NCBI RefSeq assembly: GCF_000182925.2
Contig: NC_026503.1
Span: forward strand, 1,612,001-1,676,000
Direction of reading: 5' to 3'
From: Neurospora crassa OR74A
Taxonomy: Eukaryota > Ascomycota > Sordariomycetes > Sordariales > Sordariaceae
DNA length: 64,000 bases
The notes under the pieces are model-generated. The model saw nothing but the letters and a program-made list of their open reading frames with translations. It did no database searches and was not told where the DNA came from. Both the position numbers and the translations under genes were made by a program. Each line of letters starts with the position of its first letter. Positions within the stretch are counted from its first letter, which is position 1. Of this stretch, positions 34,001 to 48,000 are shown piece by piece.

Positions 34001-35032
34001 TGGTGATTGCTGTTGAAATATGTCTCGGTACGGCCCCTGTTACCGGAGGGCTGTCCGTTGATAGAATCCATGGACGTGGACGGTGAGACGCCATCGTATA
34101 AGCGGCGGTTCTTGGGCTGTATTGGAGTAAGCCCCTCATTGTCCTACGAAAAAGGCTGAGTGTGATCAAGTTTTGTGTGAACTTACAAGTGATCCTCGGG
34201 ATGCAGTCATGAAAGTTTCGCCCTCGACTTCTGAGGCCGAGGTGATATCGTCTTCATCCTCTTCATCCTGGGTCAAGCCACGTGCCATCATCTCGGGAGG
34301 CGGCCTGGTCCGGTCGGGTATCGTCACATTCATGCGGTCACGGGGACCGGTCTCGTTAACAGAAGCAGGCGACTCAAGCGGCAATTCATTGCTGCTCTCG
34401 CCGGTCATGGTGTTGTAGTAGAACAAGTGGCCCAGGGGGGTGGCTTGAGGGATCCAGAAATCAGCCCTGGATCGATCGCCATCGGTTCCCTCGATGGGAA
34501 GAGAATCAGGGTCATCATCGCGATCCGATGCATCATCCTCGTCAAAGCTCTCGTGGTAGACATCGTGGTCTTCGGCCTCTTCCTCCACTACTTGTTCGGG
34601 GTTGGCCTTCTCCTCGGTCTCGCCTGGAGCGTCATCGGGGCTAGCGATTACCTCGCAATAATTACTGGGAAACCATCCTCTGACACCGTTGATGACACCA
34701 TCCCACCAACCGCTTTCAAGCTGTGTGATAACTTGGATTATATCGCCCTCGTGAAAGCTAAGACTGGTCCTGTCGTCTGCCTCGTAATCGTACAGCGCGC
34801 GGACATACATGGTGCCCGCGGGCGCCGTGCCTACAACGCCATTCATGGAGGAAACAGGGTCGGTCGCAAAGAAGAAGGAGGAGTCGTTGGGGTCGACCAA
34901 AGTCGTCGCGTGGCTTGAGTCGGCGGCAGCGGGGTCGCGTCGATCGTAGGATGTTTTCTGAGACTGGGTATTGTAGGAACTGGTGGTATTCTGACCCTGA
35001 AGTAGCGACACAGGCGTCTGTGTCATTAGCAT
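31007..35032 (-). CDS. cdc25: Ras guanine-nucleotide exchange factor Cdc25 (SH3-RasGEF)
   Basis: Cdc25 loads GTP on Ras at the plasma membrane and feeds the cAMP-PKA and MAP-kinase pathways. Four exons on the minus strand: 34187-35032, 31629-34143, 31301-31571 and 31007-31034; the sum is 1219 residues. Domains in order are an SH3 at ~76-130 (ALYDYEADDRTSLSFHEGD, GWFPSNY), a WW-like segment near 190-220, a long helical region, a RasGEF_N domain near 790-900 (KGGSLLALVEQLTRHDKLDS) and the catalytic RasGEF domain near 960-1200 (DIDVTEFARQLTIIES, NFSTLTSIISALG, PCIPFFGVYLTDLTFIEDG). The final exon is only 28 nt and supplies the conserved fungal tail VLAESGFL after EREDEKIVR. The first intron (34144-34186) would be just 43 nt; a second in-frame acceptor (exon start 34116, 70-nt intron, CTTAC branch site) would remove nine residues and may be the true one. 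Confidence 0.93.
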
Positions 35033-35535
35033 ATTGAGCGTGTCGTGGTGACGGGTAGAAGCAAGCGAGGGTGTAGAATATCAAGGGCCGAAGATCATGT
35101 TCCGGTCGCTGAGCCTCGGGTGGTGTAGGTAAGCAGGTGATGTACAAGTAATCTTTGCAGAAGTCGGGCGTCCAAGGTGCGCTAGGTCGACGTAGGTGGA
35201 TGCTTAGGAGAGACGGATGCACTTTGTCCCCTATTTCAAGAGTCTGACGTCGGCGGGAATTAGATTGGAAGGGTGATCCAAAAGTTTACTCGGCGCTAGA
35301 GGCTATGGAAAGAACAGCTGTCGCGACAGACGATCTGAGTGGTCGGAAGGCTGAGGCGTCGGCGGGTAAGGAGTGGTGAGAAAGTGAGGCAACACGGGCA
35401 TCGATTCGCCGACCGCTCCTTGGTGTGATGGTCTTGTAAAGCGCTGGCTCGAAGAATAAAAGAGTCTAGTGTAGTGAGAGAGAGAGCTGATGCAAGATCA
35501 GGTATGTATGTAGGTATACGTCTAGGTAACCGGCG

Positions 35536-35559
35536 TGATGATGATGATGATGATGATGA
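35536..35559. repeat. (TGA)8 microsatellite
   Basis: Eight TGA units about 500 nt upstream of the cdc25 start codon. If transcribed, it lies in the cdc25 leader or promoter. Confidence 0.9.
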
Positions 35560-38500
35560 CGGTGGTCCGAATTCCTGTCGGTCGCGACACGTCCTTGTCT
35601 TCCGGGTCGTTCTCTGTTCGCAGAAGGGGTTCTCGGTCGAGGCTACGTTGCCTGATGCTCTTTTGTCGAGTTTGGATGGCGATGACTCGATATGATATCG
35701 GTCTCTCGGTGCCCGCGTGGCCAGGTCGTAAGGGTCCAGGGGGCGGTTTCTGGCAGTGCTGTCGAACCTGAGCGGATGGTCGAATTGTCTTCTCGTCACT
35801 TTACCGGCATCCGATTTGGCCTTTTGACTGAGGGTTCAACCAAGAACCTGGAAGTATAGGTTGTTCGTCAGTTGGAGCGGAAAGACTGGACGGACCTATA
35901 TCCGGCAAGGGGGTGAGGTGCCTAGGTGAGATGCATTGGGCGGGGGGGGGGCGTCTCTTTTTGAGAGGGAGCAGTCGACGACGGAAGGAGAGAGTGGATG
36001 ATGGCCTCGCACTGCAGTGTGTGTGTGGTAGGACGAATGGACAGCCAGGGCAGGTCGTAGGGAGCACTGGGCGCATTGGGACTTGGGACTTGCCCGGCAG
36101 CCCGGGCTCCTCCACTGTGGGACTAGAGGGGACGGAGGGTCCTCACTTTGCGAGGCCCTCTTTCCCGCTCTCCAACGGTTCTGGACCTTTGATTGGCTCG
36201 TGCTCAATTCGTCTCTGGGACTGATAGGTAAAAGGTAAGGAGTGCCCTGGATGGGGGATCCATAACATTATGGACCCTTTCGGCTATTCACTTTCCCTCC
36301 AGCAGGCAAGCCCTCCCCTCGTTCAACTGAGTGCAATCATAGGTAGCTTCCATCGATTGAACCTAGAGGTAGGTACCTACGTATACTCCAATCTTGAAGA
36401 GTGCCATTTGCGACAAGTCTTCTTTTGTTGGACATACACATCTCATCGAGAACAAAGAACACAGCATCAAATCAACAGAGGTCCAACAAGTATTATGCAC
36501 CCGATAAACTAAGCAAAAAGAGACAGTCGCGTTGCTGGCCTCGACCTCGCTGATCAGTACACTAGACGGATCAGTACGGGGTACAAGAAGTACACATTGA
36601 CTCGTCGAGGCTCCCGTCACTCGCTGGAGACGAAAAAGAGTAGACGGCCTCGGCTGGGTCTCGAATCCCATTGGCGAGGGCAGTGATTGGCAGCCTCTTT
36701 AGTGTACAAGCCAAATACACTAGCAGCTAGGTAGAGGTAGTTACACTACACCCAGAAAGGGAAGCACGGCCCCGACCACCTATGCAAGTCACTCGGTGCT
36801 GCCCTGCAGTCGGACAATCAGCCCTCGAGGTACCTGGCGCGAGGACGGACCCTACGCAGTAAGTAACTCAGGTCTGAGTGAGCTGAGGATCTTGGTGTCG
36901 GCACGTACAGTTGCTGAGCTCCCACGGAAATACTGTGTTCCCTCCCTCTCTCTCGAGAGAAATCACCAGTTGGACTCTTTTAGGTCGGTTCGCTTAGAAG
37001 GCGATGCCATGCTTTATCCAGCTGCTAATTTCTGCAAAATAAAAAAACCAGTCGGCTCCTACAAGGATCAGGAAATATCGATTTCAAAAAGTCAACTTTC
37101 CGAAATAAAGATTCGACCTCAGCTTCCCAGTTCAGATCCCGCAGAAAAGGGTAACGATCAGAAACGGTAAATGTTTCGGTGCGGGTTCCGGTTTCGTATA
37201 GTAGCACTTCTACAGGCTTCTATTACAGCTCAGTACAACTAAACGAGTAGGTACACAATTGAGAGCAAGCGGGGCAGGCACCGTGACCCTTCAGTTCCTC
37301 AGCTGGAAAATAACAGCGAGAAATGCTTCTCCATGTTGCATTCTCCTCTTTGCACCCGCCATCGTCGACAACCATGACACGCGGCAGCGTTCCCAACAGT
37401 CCGGACAATGATACGTATGGCTCGGACTCGTTCATCTCATCCAGTATCATCTGAATCACGAACCGTCCAAACTGTTGTACCACCAGGCAGGTCCGAGCGC
37501 CAGAATATATTCCCGTTACTATGAAATAGTCAGTCTTTTATTCTCTTCTCTGGATGGCCAGCTGAGGAACCCATGAGCCCCCCACCAGATCATTCGATAA
37601 AGGATTCCCCCGCTGGAAGCCGTTCGGGCTGTTCGCGTCATCACCTGGAATTAAAATGACCGAATATAATCCAGCAGTCCAAACCGCAAAAAGACAAGCT
37701 CCGGCCACAACGAAGAGGGGGTTTCCCTTCCACGGCTCTTCCACCATGCTTCCGCGCCTTCTGGAAACAAGGACAAATGCACGAAATGGAAGCGCTCAAC
37801 AGCCGTGCAAGGCGTGGAAGCCCCACGGGTACGGTAAGCTACCGTCCCTTAATTTGCCCTGTTGCACGCCATTGCTCGATCCGTCACTGGCATCGTTGAA
37901 CCGTTACACGCATTAAGCTTGTCAGCCGGGCAGGGTCTCCAGATCTGGAAATGTCTTCATCGACCTCCATACCAAGAGCTGGGCCACGCCTGGGACCGTC
38001 ATGCTACCAGGTACTAGCTGACTAGGTATGTATGTACATGCCCTCGTGGCGTCTCCCTGTCTTGTCTTTCACTTCTTCCCACCCCTGAACATGTAAAGAT
38101 GACACGGAGATGAAGAGCCCCCCACCCCCATAAAATATATCGCAACTATAAAAGCCTGCGCCTCCATTAGACGACAACTGCTTGATTAGGAAGCCCACAA
38201 AGTCTATCAATGCCCTTTGTCGATAACGAGCCGTCCTTCGAAACTTCATCACCACATCACTCATTCTGATCAGGCAGGTCAGCCAGATGCACGGGAAGCT
38301 CCCAAGGCAGGACCCAGGAACTTTCGGCCTCTTCCTATCACCTCCCACGTTTTCTTTACTCCCCTGGAAACACCCCTCTAGTTGAGACCTTTTTTCTTCC
38401 CCTCCATCAGCCTTTTTCCCCCCACCCCCCACATAAAGTGTATGATGAAACAGACTAATCACTGAGGTCCGGCCGGGTTGGACCTGTGTCGCCGGAATTA

Positions 38501-39573
38501 CACAGCATACTGTCCAGACATGTCCAGATGGAGAGGGGAGAGGACATTAGATTAGGTTGAGGTAGTCCACCTCGTGGCATTCCATCTAGAAGCAGCGGAC
38601 ATCCCGTCGACTAGGGGCCCAAGGATGATGACTCGAACCACTACATGATGAAAAAAACGTGGGACCCCAGACGTCGGGACGGTAGCAGGGCCGCTCTCAT
38701 GGCTCGGCCAGACCAGACAAGGGAAGGCCAGTTAATCATCACGGATCACAATGTCAGCGGAAGCAAATGCTGGGACCCGAGCTGGGACTAAGGAAGTTCG
38801 TGTCCTGGCGTCCGTTACGATGAATGGATGCCATACACATTCCCGCGTGTTCCATTGTTCCATTGCCACGTTATGCACGCCATGGCCCCTGAAGCCAAAG
38901 TCATAAGGTTGCGTCTGATGCTTTGCTTTAAAAGGGAAAGGCCACGGCTATCGACGGGTTCTAGGCCTCGAGAGAGATTGAATATTCAAAAAAGCTTAGG
39001 GGGTGGCACGATTGGAAATAAGAGCCAAGACCAAAAGTGACGGATGCCATGTGGGCTCTGGAGTGGCCGCAGGAGAGAATGACTACTACATAGGTGACGA
39101 AAAGAGAAAGAGCCGTTCCTTGCTTCAGAATTATTCAGCATCTGGAACGGTCCCTTTACTCTTGGACGAGAAGCCTCATGAGCCTAGACCTCCGGAGGAA
39201 CTATGAAGAAAGGCGACACCAATATCATAGTGATCCTACCTGACGAGTTTCCATCTAAGCCGTCAATCAGTACCTCAAGCGAAGCGTCACTCGAAGTCCG
39301 ATACCTCGTAACTCACCCAACTACCGTTCCCGCTCAAAGACCGTTCATTTAATTGCCGGAGGTAAAAACAAGATAATCCCATCGTAATTCAAGCCTTTCA
39401 GATACGTCTGGCTCTGGGTAGGTAGGTACCTTACACAATCATCATTGTCCATGTTTCAGACAAACGACACGGTAAGGATCGTAAGAAATAGATTGTCGGG
39501 TTACACGATATATAGAGAAATGAGCTTATTGAGGCTGAGGCTGAGGAAGGACGGACAGGGAGGCAAGTGGAAG

Positions 39574-39594
39574 GAAGCAAGCAAGCAAGCAAGG
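39574..39594. repeat. (AAGC)n short tandem repeat
   Basis: About five AAGC units, preceded by GAGGCT repeats at about 39530-39547. Simple-sequence DNA in the long gene-free region. Confidence 0.8.
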
Positions 39595-39959
39595 GGCTCT
39601 GTACTAGGCACCTGAGGGTTATGTAGTAGAATCCAAAGCCCATGCAGATTCAAAAAAGTCACGTACTTTCTGGAAGGAGAAAAAAAATAAAAAAAATAAA
39701 GCAATAGGGAAAAGTTGATGGGTTGGTGTGTGACGAGATTCCCTTATGGGACAAGTGAGAGGCCTCTTTTTGATGTGCGGGAAACGTGCAATGAGCGCGG
39801 CGAGAACATCTTGGTTGGAACCAGTCAGCTTCATGGTCATGACTTGACGCACTGGGTATCTTATTTCTAAGTAACTGGTTTTCCAATGCCTTGATGTCTA
39901 CGGTACCTACCTATCTCTGGAGGTGTGGAGACAAGTTGACGAAGTGTCCTAGACATAAC

Positions 39960-40220
39960 CGAGGAGGATATTGAACAATGTGAGGAATAAAATATAAAAA
40001 TATTCTTCTAAAAAAAAAGAATTAAAAAAAACCTATGTTTAAGAAAAATTGAAGTGAAAAATAAAAAAAAAAGAAATAAAAGCCAGAAAAAAGTACAAGA
40101 AACCTCCATGCCATTGGGCAAGGGTAGAGACGACATAAAAAAACATGATTACAATGGAGCCCTTCTGTAGACAATGACAGAACTCTCGTAGAACGAACCG
40201 GTAGAGTCAAAAAAAAAAAA
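39960..40220. other. Adenine-rich patch
   Basis: The plus strand is unusually A-rich here, with several runs of 7-16 A. The composition differs sharply from the surrounding DNA. It is not a recognisable element; it could be a nucleosome-poor segment or a decayed poly(A) tail of an old retro-insertion, but no insertion boundaries are visible. Confidence 0.5.
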
Positions 40221-40443
40221 AAAAGAATTCCTCGTGTTTTGTACGCGTAGAAGAACAATGTGGGGTTTTTCCCGACGGTACTGCAAACAACATGAAAGTA
40301 CGGCGGCGTCTTGAACATGACACTCAACGAGTTCTTGACACTTTGAATTAGTACATTAAAGAAAGAGAATAGAAAACTGAAAGCGTTGAACAATGCGTGC
40401 ACAGTTTACGTGCTTGTGAAGCAAAGTACTAGTCGGGCAAATA

Positions 40444-40444
<1 letters not shown>

Positions 40445-40480
<36 letters not shown>
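40445..40480. repeat. (GTT)12 microsatellite
   Basis: Twelve uninterrupted GTT units in the long gene-free region. No open frame using it is credible. Confidence 0.95.
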
Positions 40481-43400
40481 GAACCCCCCACGGCCACGTT
40501 CTGCCTCTCCTTACTCTAGGTATCAAGTTATCCATCGACATCGTGCTTGAATGTCGCAGGTAGCTAAGGAAGATATAGCAGGAGACGAGGAACGTATCAG
40601 GCAAAATACTAAGCATCCCTGGTGCCACTCGCCTCGCAATGGGTATGTAGGTATCTAACTGATGAGTACACGGGAGATGTTTCCAAATGCGATGAAATAT
40701 AGATTAGGTACTGCCCTACCTGGGTGACACTTGTCTTTTGGAAGAATGTCTGGTGAGAGCGAGATAAGAGACAGGACATGACAGGATAGTACTGTTATCC
40801 TTGGTGTGTTCAACCCATTCATACCCAACACCTATTCAGAGTCTGCGCCTTTCCATGATGTATAGACTAGACTACCTAGTTGTGTATCACTGGTAACTGG
40901 TCTGAGACAGTCACTTAAAGGGTCTAACAAGTTGTGTTTTCTGTGTCCGCAAGTTTTTACACGGTCAGGTTTATGCCACGCCTTGCCTGCCTGGCTTTCT
41001 TACTAAAGTAGAGGGGGCTTTTCGAACGGTCAATAGCACGGTACTGATCCAGCCTTGAGCTGTTTTGATGAACTTGTGGTCTCCTTCAACACTTTATCCT
41101 AGAGATGACAGCCAGACATTCTTCAGATAGTATCAGTTGAAATATAAAGCACTCGCCTGAATCGATGTATATTATTTTTGATATAAAGCCACACTTTTGA
41201 TCATGTTCTTTACAGCGTAGCAGATGAATTGTACCATACATGGTCACTCATAGTCCCGCTGGCGAAGCTTGGGAATCTCGCCATGATACTGTGGTACCTA
41301 CAGCTGAATTGACGGTTTGATGGCAAGAAGATGTATCAGGCTGACGGCTTTTGCTTCGTACTTGCCTATGTTGCGTCCAGATCGAATCAGTAATCTTCCA
41401 GGCGGAGCAAGGCCTGTATCTCTTGCCATCTACGCATCTGTAGTGTAAGAGGAAGCCGGAGGGCAGGAACGACCGAGAGCAGTTGAATTGACTGCTCGCT
41501 CTTTTCGCACTCGCCCACCATTGCTCCTTCTTGCGTACCCTCCAACCGCCATTTTGGGACAGAAGCCCCCATTCCGCGCCCACCAACACCGGCATGACAA
41601 TGCCACAAAACTACTGACCCCACGGCAAAGACATCAACGCTAAGTCAACTAGGTAAATAACCCTACTTACTAACCTAGTCCATGTCTTGCTTAGGAACCA
41701 AGACTCTTTCGAGAAGGTATGGAAAGCAAGGTACAGGTAGGTAGCTGACTAGTAGTAGCAAGGGGCGTGGAATGTCCCCGGCGAGATCGATCTGATTATG
41801 GGTCAGTTTGTTTTGTCGGGCCTGCTACTTCCTTGAATGACTGTATAAGGTTTTCGAACTATTATAGATCCACGGAGTCTGAATTGGGAGATCGTATAGG
41901 GACACTTGCTGCTCACTGAGGACAATGTACCTTGTGAAAATCCTAATGAAGAGCCTATCCAGATTCTAATGTGATCTTTGCTCTCTTTCCATCTTTTACC
42001 ACTCAGCTCCATATACTTAATGATTTATGAAGGCCTATAACGGTAGCTCGCTGCCTTCTTCAAAGGCTGGGCTGATCACTGCAGTAGTTCGCCATGGTCA
42101 CTCAACAGTGAACAAAGATAACGAGCAAAATACGAACGAACGAAAGAAACAAAGCACGACAGAAGAAAAGTAAAAAACGTCAAGAATACTACTGCAGAAC
42201 TGCAATCTTCGCTCCCGTCGTAAACGTCCCTACAAGGAGAAAACGGTTCACCGAAGATCTCCACCTTGTCACCCTTCAGTTGTCGATCTCTTTCCATCCG
42301 TTCATCCACCGGCTCGTCGACCCAGCCTGTCCACAGGTCCACCCTGGATCGTTCGATCACCCATGTACAGGTATGTATGTTCTCTTCCCGCGTCAGTTGG
42401 CCAAAGCTACAAAAAAAGATGACGAACCCCATTTGAAGCAGACCAGTGGGTTTCCAGAACAACAAGAGACCAACAGACTGATGGTTTTTTACGAGACACC
42501 AAAGTGTCGTGTTCGACAAGGGGTGTGTATGTAGTGTAGTATAGAGATGCAAGGAACAACAAAAAAAAAAAAGAAGAAACAAAGGAAAAGCGGTGGAAGC
42601 CACTCTGCACTGCACTGCACTTGAACAGTGCCAATCACGTTGGCGTTTCGAGCCCTACGAACGGAGCACTTAGTTTTTTTTTATTTTTCTTTGCAACGTG
42701 GATCCCGTCCCGCACCGTCCGGTCAATTACCGAGTCACGACCGGCGGGCCGGGTCAGGGGAAGGAAAATAAAAAGGACGGGCTAGATGGCATGATGGAGG
42801 GGGAGCCCAAAGGGGAGGGGAGGGGTAAACGGAGATGACGATGTTTCTTGAAACGGGTGGCAGGTACATACGTACGGGGTAGTATAGATACCGTGGGGGG
42901 TTTTCTTTTCCTTTCGAAACTTACATACCCCGAAGCAGTACGTGAAAGCAGGATGATGTGGACAACGAGATGATGAGGGGAAGACACATGGAGAAAAATG
43001 AAAAAAAAATTGGGGGACCCTTGATGGGAGGGTGGGATGGCAAGCATGGCATGACATTTCATAGCAGAAAGTTGGCGATAATGTAAATGTAAAATGACGG
43101 GGTTACTGTGATGCGAGCATGTAGAGGTATGTAGGACTGACAGACACACAACACACTGCACAATATCAAAGCATGTAATAGGTGTTTCAAGACTTTTGGT
43201 AGTGTTGCTGCAGAGTGTCTTGTGCTCATCACAATGTTCATGTTTTGAAAATGCACACCTGTTGTATGTAAACTGAACATGAAATGCATCTTGAAGAGAG
43301 CAAGATGAAAAAAAGAACCCGAACAAACGAAACAACGAAACCTGTGTTCTCTGTTCCTGGTGCCAAGCTCATAAGGAATTTATGACAAGCCAATCGACGT

Positions 43401-44991
43401 CCAGGGGCCCCTTTTTTCGAAGTTACCCTAACGTGCTTTAGCTCAAACCCAGTAAACAGGGATCTCTCGTGGTGGGAAAACGATCCCAAGCTAGCGGATC
43501 CAATGTCTTTGAACCCATTCGTTCTCTGAGCTCCCCGGAAACCACCCGCGGCCTCCCCACTTGAAAAGGCACGAGGATTGGCTCACGGTGCCCATTTCCA
43601 GCGGGCTGAGGTTTCCTCTTCAGTGGGGGGAAGTGTCCGTCTGCGGTCTGACACCGGAACTCGTGCGGGTGGTGGTGGGGCTTGTGTTCGCGAACGGAAG
43701 ATGAAGCGAGCAGCGAGCTGGTGGGTTATTGCTGGCCATATCGCTGCACTGTTTCTCTCTATTCTCTCTTCCATGTGCTGTTGTCATTCGAAAATGGTGA
43801 TGGCTGATGAATTTTGGGTAAAAGAAGAGACTGCTGAAATAGTATCACCTCTGGCGCATGGGAAATGGCCGTGTTTGACAAACGATTGAGCAAAATCAAT
43901 TCCCAAAATAGTACGACGGCGAGCCTACCTTTGAATGAATCACATAGGCCGTTTGATCTGGTTTGCCAACCATGCCTGGGTGTTCAATCTCCAAGTGTAT
44001 GGCATGGCATGAAGAAATTAATGATTTCTGGGAAGAGCAAGAGCATAAACTGCTCGTCGCGATTCGCTATCCACCATCGTGTAGTGTAGATGAGTGGAAG
44101 TACCACGCAGTCAAGATGGTCCCCCGATTGGCGCGCGGCCATGGTTGGCCCGTCGACAGGACTGGCAGCATTCTGCCCACTGGTTTTCGAGAACGCGTTT
44201 CGATACTGCACACCAGCCTCTCCATTCATCTGGACGGGAATGTTGCGCTTGCGCTTTTGGTCTTCGGGAACCTTATTAGTGGACCGATGGAAAGATTCTT
44301 CGAAGAAGCTGGGGAGGTTGCATCCATGGCGCTCTATCCCGTATTCTAGTGGCAGATCAGGTACCCCTCCTCGAAGTCACTCTCAACTGTCGTCGTCTTG
44401 TGTCGTGTGCTGTTGCGTGCTGTCGTCGACCGTCGTTGCGGTGGCTGCTGGTCCAATGTCAATCTGGGAAGATTGGAGAACGAAAGCAGGTAGCAATTGT
44501 GCCAGACGCGGTCTGCCCGCGAGCGTCCATGTGAGTGCAACCCACCAAGGACGCCGGCTTGAAGGCCGGATTTAAGTTCCACATTGTTGCGTTGAAGTGA
44601 GCGAACTTACACAGTACACTGGAAGCGGTAAAATGGGAGGAAGGGAAAATGCAACGACGGACGGCAATCAAAGCCGGTGCCATTTCTGCAGCAATCCCGG
44701 AGTTCGAGGCAGCATATGGGCGCAAATATCCCAAAGGAGATGCCCTTCTCGGAGCCATCGGTTGCGATGCCTTGTGCTAATCTCGAAAACTTTCTCGTTA
44801 CCCAATCCTTCTCGTTCCGCGGCCCACGTCAACACAGTCAGTCAGAGTGGGATAATTTGTATACCTCTAACAACTTGCGGTGCAGCCATCCATCACCGAC
44901 TCTTCATCTGGCTGGCTGGCTGTTGATGTTTTTGCTTCGTGGTCTTCCATGGACGTGAACATGATGGTCTCTTTGACGTGAGAGTGACACC

Positions 44992-45027
44992 TCTTGCCCC
45001 TTCTACCCCTCTTGCCCCTCTTGCCCC
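44992..45027. repeat. 9-nt minisatellite (TCTTGCCCC)4
   Basis: Four head-to-tail 9-nt units, three identical and one diverged (TTCTACCCC), followed by a further degenerate unit. Located in the long gene-free region. Confidence 0.85.
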
Positions 45028-48000
45028 TCGTGAGCCCCTCTCATGAACCCATCTTGGTCTTCCAAGTTGAAATGTCAGTCTCGTGCTGTACAGTGTGGCC
45101 AGCGAGATTGCGGTAAGTACACTAAGTGGGAGCGATAACGCGATGTTCCCCGGATTTGCTGGGATCTCGTTGGCCAGGCCGCCAAGCCGCCAAGCCGCCA
45201 CTTGGTCGGATCTGCCGCTTGGAAGGTAAGAGCGAATCCACAGACGTCGCCTTTGCCCTGGTCGCCGCCGGCTTCCACGATACCTCCATCTCCGTGTTCG
45301 TTGTTTTGATGGCAAACACGGGATTCTTGTGGAACCGTACAGCGTGGTGATGGATCGTCGATGTCCATACGAGTGGGAATGCCCATGTGATTTCTCGTTT
45401 CTTTGGTACACTAATCCAGAGCCCTGAAGTCATAATCATCCGTGTAACTTAATTTTCGACAAGGAACTTCGTAAACACCATTCGCACGCCTTTGTAATTG
45501 GCAATATTCGACTAACAAAACAGCAGGATGGCTGCTGAGGTTGGTCGCTGGAGTGTGATGTGCTATGAGCTGAAATTGTCGGCCATCTTCCTTCTTTCTT
45601 TTCATTCCCAGGTCCGCATTTCCAGGAGTGTCCGATTCGTTGGCTGGGGGGTTGGGTAATGCAGTGTACAGTGCTTGTGAAGATCTTGGGACACTGTCTT
45701 TGTATCCGCATGTTGGACCATCAGCATCATTGTTGCAGTGAAGTAGTTCGTGGTGTTTTTCTGACCCCTCGCGCAGTGCAAATATGTTGTTCCAGCGCGT
45801 TGTGAGATGGGGAAAAAACGCGGGGCAGATAAACGGCGAAGACACGCGGGTCATTGTACTCCTAGTGGAGCTCAAGCAACTACTGTACAACCCCTCTGTT
45901 GATTTTGTTTCTTCGCGCAAGCATGAGCGTTTTCGCCGTTGTTGCGTTATGGGCTGGCCCTGTTGTCAATGATTGTCGCCGCATCGAGTCAGCCATCGCA
46001 GCATCTCGCACAAAGTGGTTCCGAGGAAGGTCGGTCATGTGCCACTGTCAACCATTGCGGTAACCCACAATAATCGCTACAAGTAGCGGGGAATCCGTCG
46101 GTAAACACCGCCCGCTCAAGGTCAAGCCGGGAAGGACAAGGCCCCGGCTAGCTGACTGGCACGACTGGCAAGACTGGTGACAAGGTGAACACCCGATGAC
46201 AAGACACGAGCTGAGACGAGCCGAGGGGCACCGCTGCCCGGCGGGAAACCTACCCCTCGAACCCCTCAATTTCAATGACATCCACTCGGAATTGGAGTCT
46301 GTCCTTGGGATTTGTCGCCCCCGCCATCCCGCCAGCCGTCATGGGCCACCTTTGGTGTGATGGGTTGTAGACCCCTCCTTGACGGCGAGAAAGCTCGGAG
46401 GTCCAGAACTCCAGAGAGCACAGCCGATGTACATTCTTGAGCAAGAGTGTGAAGCTGTTCGGTAACAAGAAGCTTTGCCTGCTCGCCGGTTTGCGTGACA
46501 TAGAACTACATACAGAGCCCAAAGTAGATAACCTCCGAGTCCCGAGAGCTGTGATCACGAGATATCACACTGAATCGATCGATATTCAATCCTGCCAGTG
46601 GCTGAAGAGCACGTCGTGGGGTCCGAGATGTGGCACGGAGACCCAGCAATTGGATAAGAACGTTGGGATTCCTCATTGCTTCGGACCCAGCCTCACTTTT
46701 GGAGATTGGACTGACAGTGCAACAATGGAACGACGGGCATTGCAGCAGCAGCATCCGTCATGCAGGTCAACCAGGGCAAGCCAGGGGTTGTCTTGGTTGC
46801 TAACTTTTGAAAACGTGTTGCGACCTCGATGTACCTGGGTACGACAGCTCCCAGTTTGCTAGTCGTTCGTCTAGAAGTTGTCTTATGATGTCTGGTTCCT
46901 CGTCTCGAAAAACCGATGTCCTGGTAGAGAAAAGGGTGCCCGGAAAGCGACGTCGGTCGAGACTGGACATGTCGAGGAGCGGCATGGAACATGATGCTGT
47001 TCCGCGGTAGGTACACGCGCCTTACATGCTTTCTCCAACTCTGTTACAGTGTGGGTGGTGCAGCAGCCCCGCGAAACAAATTGTCGACTCTCGACATCCA
47101 ACGGCATAGCTCCCGTCATTGATATTTTGCGGTGCCCTACGGACGACTTAATGCCAACACATGGAACTCGGATTCCCTCGACAACAAAATGCTCCGGCTG
47201 GGCTTGGGACACTACAGCGATGGAACAGCAGCCCTGACCCACTGATTTCTAGCATCTTCAATGGCTTCTGTAACCCAAGCCCTCCGCCCCTCTACCCTGC
47301 TCGTCACAAAGACAACAGAGGCATGCCCGTTACGCCCGGGCACACGTCCTGGCATAGGTAGGTACCTAATCACGATATGGCGGTCAGTGACTGCAGCGCG
47401 CCAGACAACTCATCATCAACCACGAACCACAGATAGGACTGCGGGGCCCAGCCCAGAGCCAGGGCCCAAGTTGAGAGACCCGGGTCAGGCGGGTGTCAGT
47501 GGGAGAAGAAGATTCATGCCAGCATTTCGGGTTCCCAGTTGATCTGCTGAAATATGCAATGTGGAAATTCGCCTATCTCGGTGTACTTGTATGTAACGTA
47601 AATCCGGTGGTGAGGTGTCGCAATCCAAGTTTGCGTTCCAGTCTGTCTTCCACCGTGCCGTCGCTGACAATCAACTTTTCCGCGCCGGTGTCGCGCGCCC
47701 GCATGACTTCCGCTCTGGCCGAGCGTAACTTTTGCCCTGGATGGAGGGGGAAGCGGCATAATGTACCTGGATTGTATGAATGGCCAGGGCGAGTTTGGAA
47801 TTGGCTGAACAAGCTGCGGCAGCTCCAAGTGCCCGGGCTTCAAGCATGTCCCACTTCGACATTACATACTCCGGCAACACGCACCGCACCATGGAAGCAT
47901 GGCAGCATGACTGCTGCTTCAAATAACGACGGACATCTCAGCGGCAGCGGGATGACGAGGATCCATGAGATTGCTCTGGGAGGGGCTTGGGAGGGCAGAT

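Noticed and set aside
36640-36690. Plus-strand TCTCGAATCCCA resembling a tRNA T-arm
   Set aside because: The stem is only four pairs with an eight-base loop, and no cloverleaf can be drawn around it.
39960-40220. A-rich patch as a retrotransposon poly(A) tail
   Set aside because: No target-site duplication, reverse-transcriptase coding trace or element boundary is visible; kept only as a compositional patch.
42076-43335. Two minus-strand frames of 179 and 193 codons
   Set aside because: Dominated by Phe/Leu/Ser from pyrimidine-rich DNA, with no family resemblance and several overlapping frames.
43578-43889. Frame with an internal Met followed by a hydrophobic segment, like a secreted cysteine-rich peptide
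   Set aside because: The start is ambiguous, there is no conserved cysteine pattern and no continuation by splicing; probably chance.
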